From: Cenarchaeum sp. SB0675_bin_21
GTDB taxonomy: Archaea; Thermoproteota; Nitrososphaeria; Nitrososphaerales; Nitrosopumilaceae
Assembly: GCA_009843815.1 (NCBI GenBank)
Contig: VYCS01000028.1
Coordinates: 1-44,463 of the forward strand
DNA length: 44,463 nt
Direction: 5' to 3'
Numbering within the stretch: the stretch's first letter is position 1; each line of letters begins with the position of its first letter. Positions 43,117 through 44,463 of this stretch are shown one piece after another. The notes under the pieces are model-generated. The model ran no database searches. It was not told the DNA's origin and saw only the letters and a list, made by a program, of their open reading frames with translations. The translations under genes and the position numbers were made by a program.

Positions 43117-44016
43117 TTAGGAATGCATGTCGCCAGTACATAGTCTGAATAACCCATCATCTAATTCTATTGAGTATTTCCATGGTATGTATTTAGCTGT
43201 TTTTGCAATGTCTGCTCTACTCTCTCTTACGTCACCCGGCCCAGAGTCTATATACTCAGGTTCCATCTCAAGAGCATAAGCGCGTATCATGATTTGGGCC
43301 AATTTATTTATGGTGATACTTTTACCAGTTCCCACATTGAAAAATCCGCTCCTTTTACTGAACATGGCCGCCAGATTGGCATCGGCCACATCCTTTACAT
43401 GCACAAAGTCACGTGACTGTAAACCGCCCCCATTAATTATTGGAGGTGACCCATTCTTTAATTGCTTCATAAACTGAAGTATTACCCCTGCATTTTGTCC
43501 TTCTCCGTACACATTAAAGTAACGCAAACTTATGATTCCAACACTGTTTTTTACCATATGTTTTTGAATTAATAATTCGGCATCTATTTTGCTATTTCCA
43601 TATGGATTGTTCGAGGAGCGTGGAGTGTTTTCAGATATGGGAACAGATGAAACATTTCCATATATACTAGCACTACTCGCATGAACAACTCTTACGTTAT
43701 GTTTCAAAGCCACATCAAGTATGTTTCGTGTACCATTCACATTCACACTATTATACTCTTCTTTTGCCTTGTATGACTCTTGTACCGATACAAGCGCAGC
43801 CTCGTGGAAGATTCCATCCACTCCCCGCACAGCTGCATCTAGTGTAGTATCTCTAATATCTCCCCTGATAAAATCCACATCGTTCATGCTGATCCCTAGT
43901 CTCCGGAGTGAGCCTTCGCGTAAGTCTAGTACTCGTACGGAATGCCCCTTATCAATCAAAGCCTTTACGATGTTACTTCCAATGAAGCCTGCACCCCCTG
44001 TCACTAGAAATTTCAT
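43117..44016 (-). CDS. NAD-dependent sugar epimerase/dehydratase
   Basis: 299 residues of the extended short-chain dehydrogenase family. NAD-binding VTGGAGFIGSNIVKAL, DFIRGDIRD, GIFHEAALVSVQES, catalytic SSASIYG and YGNSK (Tyr-x3-Lys), LRYFNVYGEGQN, and SRDFVHVKDVADANLAAM near the substrate site. This matches UDP-glucose 4-epimerase-like enzymes, which supply nucleotide sugars for surface glycans and fits the nearby glycosyltransferases. Exact substrate not decided. Confidence 0.92.
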   Translation of the reverse strand: MKFLVTGGAGFIGSNIVKALIDKGHSVRVLDLREGSLRRLGISMNDVDFIRGDIRDTTLDAAVRGVDGIFHEAALVSVQESYKAKEEYNSVNVNGTRNILDVALKHNVRVVHASSASIYGNVSSVPISENTPRSSNNPYGNSKIDAELLIQKHMVKNSVGIISLRYFNVYGEGQNAGVILQFMKQLKNGSPPIINGGGLQSRDFVHVKDVADANLAAMFSKRSGFFNVGTGKSITINKLAQIMIRAYALEMEPEYIDSGPGDVRESRADIAKTAKYIPWKYSIELDDGLFRLCTGDMHS

Positions 44017-44048
44017 AGCTGTGAGTCATAATGACAATTATTAAACAT

Positions 44049-44068
44049 AGTCCCTGACTGTAGGGACT
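44049..44068. repeat. Hairpin AGTCCCT / AGGGACT
   Basis: A perfect 7-bp inverted repeat with a 6-base loop, 32 bases upstream of the epimerase start. It could be an operator or a transcript structure. Confidence 0.4.
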
Positions 44069-44463
44069 TATCCAATATGATAAATTATCTGATCAAAATA
44101 ATTACAAAGAACCATATGCTATAGTAACCATGATTGGGGTTCTTAGAAGGATCTGGGAAGAAACGCTGACCTGTGGTATGGTTGGGAAGTTGCTGACCCG
44201 GTGTGGAAATGTGGGTTTTGTACATCAGGCGTGCGGAGTGGAAATGAAGTTTATACGGTGGAGTAGAAATTAAGGTTGGAGTGGAAATAGTGGTATGTTA
44301 AACAATGAGGCCTCATTTGAAACAGGCGCTATATTTGACACAGTTTACTTACGGGGGGGGGGGGGGAACTTTTTTAAATAAAAATAATTTTTTACCCGAA
44401 TTGAAAATGTGTAAATTTTGCCCAGTTGTTGTTTTTAAAAAAAGGATGTTTGCAAAACCCGCC
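44069..44463. other. Non-coding window end with G14 run
   Basis: No gene seen. GTGGAAAT-type words recur at 44200, 44236, 44262 (as GTAGAAAT) and 44281. AATGAGG/CCTCATT (44304-44317) is a 14-bp palindrome. Bases 44353-44366 are fourteen G in a row, followed by A/T-rich homopolymers; this may be poor sequence at a contig or clone end. Confidence 0.5.

Noticed and set aside
1-44463. CRISPR array, rRNA genes, replication origin
   Set aside because: No regularly spaced repeats, no rRNA-like conserved stretches and no origin-type repeat cluster seen.

Overview
The window is archaeal and fits Thaumarchaeota (Nitrososphaeria, marine group I / Cenarchaeum-Nitrosopumilus lineage). The evidence is an unsplit RNA polymerase subunit A gene next to rpoB and rpoH, an Rpc34-like Pol III-type subunit, a PEFG-CTERM surface protein, thaumarchaeal small zinc-ribbon proteins, Nop5-fibrillarin, archaeal S7/S12/L30e/NusA and a tRNA-Gln that looks interrupted twice. 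Most of the window has middling GC. The first ~735 bases and the TnpB element are visibly richer in GC.

Layout. 1-1000: C-terminal end of a fibronectin type III surface protein, a truncated Lrp/AsnC-type regulator, and a spacer with three inverted repeats. 1002-4505: a branched-chain amino acid/urea-type ABC transporter, permeases (livH, livM) leftward and ATPases (livG, livF) rightward, with no binding protein in view. 4768-8930: a DM13 protein, a B12-type radical SAM enzyme, a receiver-like/HEPN fusion protein, and a non-coding stretch that can fold as a three-way junction. 8931-14424: RNA-processing genes (nop5, fibrillarin, rnhB, trm1, rlmE) plus the Rpc34-like protein with a Lys/Thr/Ser repeat tail. 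14442-20277: a secreted protein, an MqnD-family enzyme, small hypotheticals, an O-methyltransferase, a TnpB element bounded by a perfect 24-bp inverted repeat, a two-helix membrane protein and a PEFG-CTERM protein.

20431-29862 is the core information-processing block: rpoH-rpoB-rpoA rightward, tRNA-Gln, then L30e-nusA-S12-S7 leftward, so the two halves converge. 29913-37096 holds a geranylgeranyl-reductase-like flavoprotein, a DsbA-like secreted oxidoreductase, SfsA, a zinc-ribbon protein, a large processive family 2 glycosyltransferase and an unusual long ferredoxin.

37373-44016 looks like a surface-glycan region: a decayed DegT-type aminotransferase, an NAD-synthetase-like protein fused to a mannose-6-phosphate-isomerase-type cupin, three glycosyltransferases and an NAD-dependent sugar epimerase. 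It is interrupted by decayed DNA, including a broken DDE transposase. The last ~400 bases are non-coding and contain a run of 14 G, possibly a low-quality contig end.

The most interesting items are the receiver-HEPN protein with the foldable DNA downstream of it, the synthetase-cupin fusion in the glycan region, the inverted-repeat-bounded TnpB element, the doubly interrupted tRNA-Gln, and the Rpc34 homologue that keeps the eukaryotic iron-sulfur cysteine spacing.
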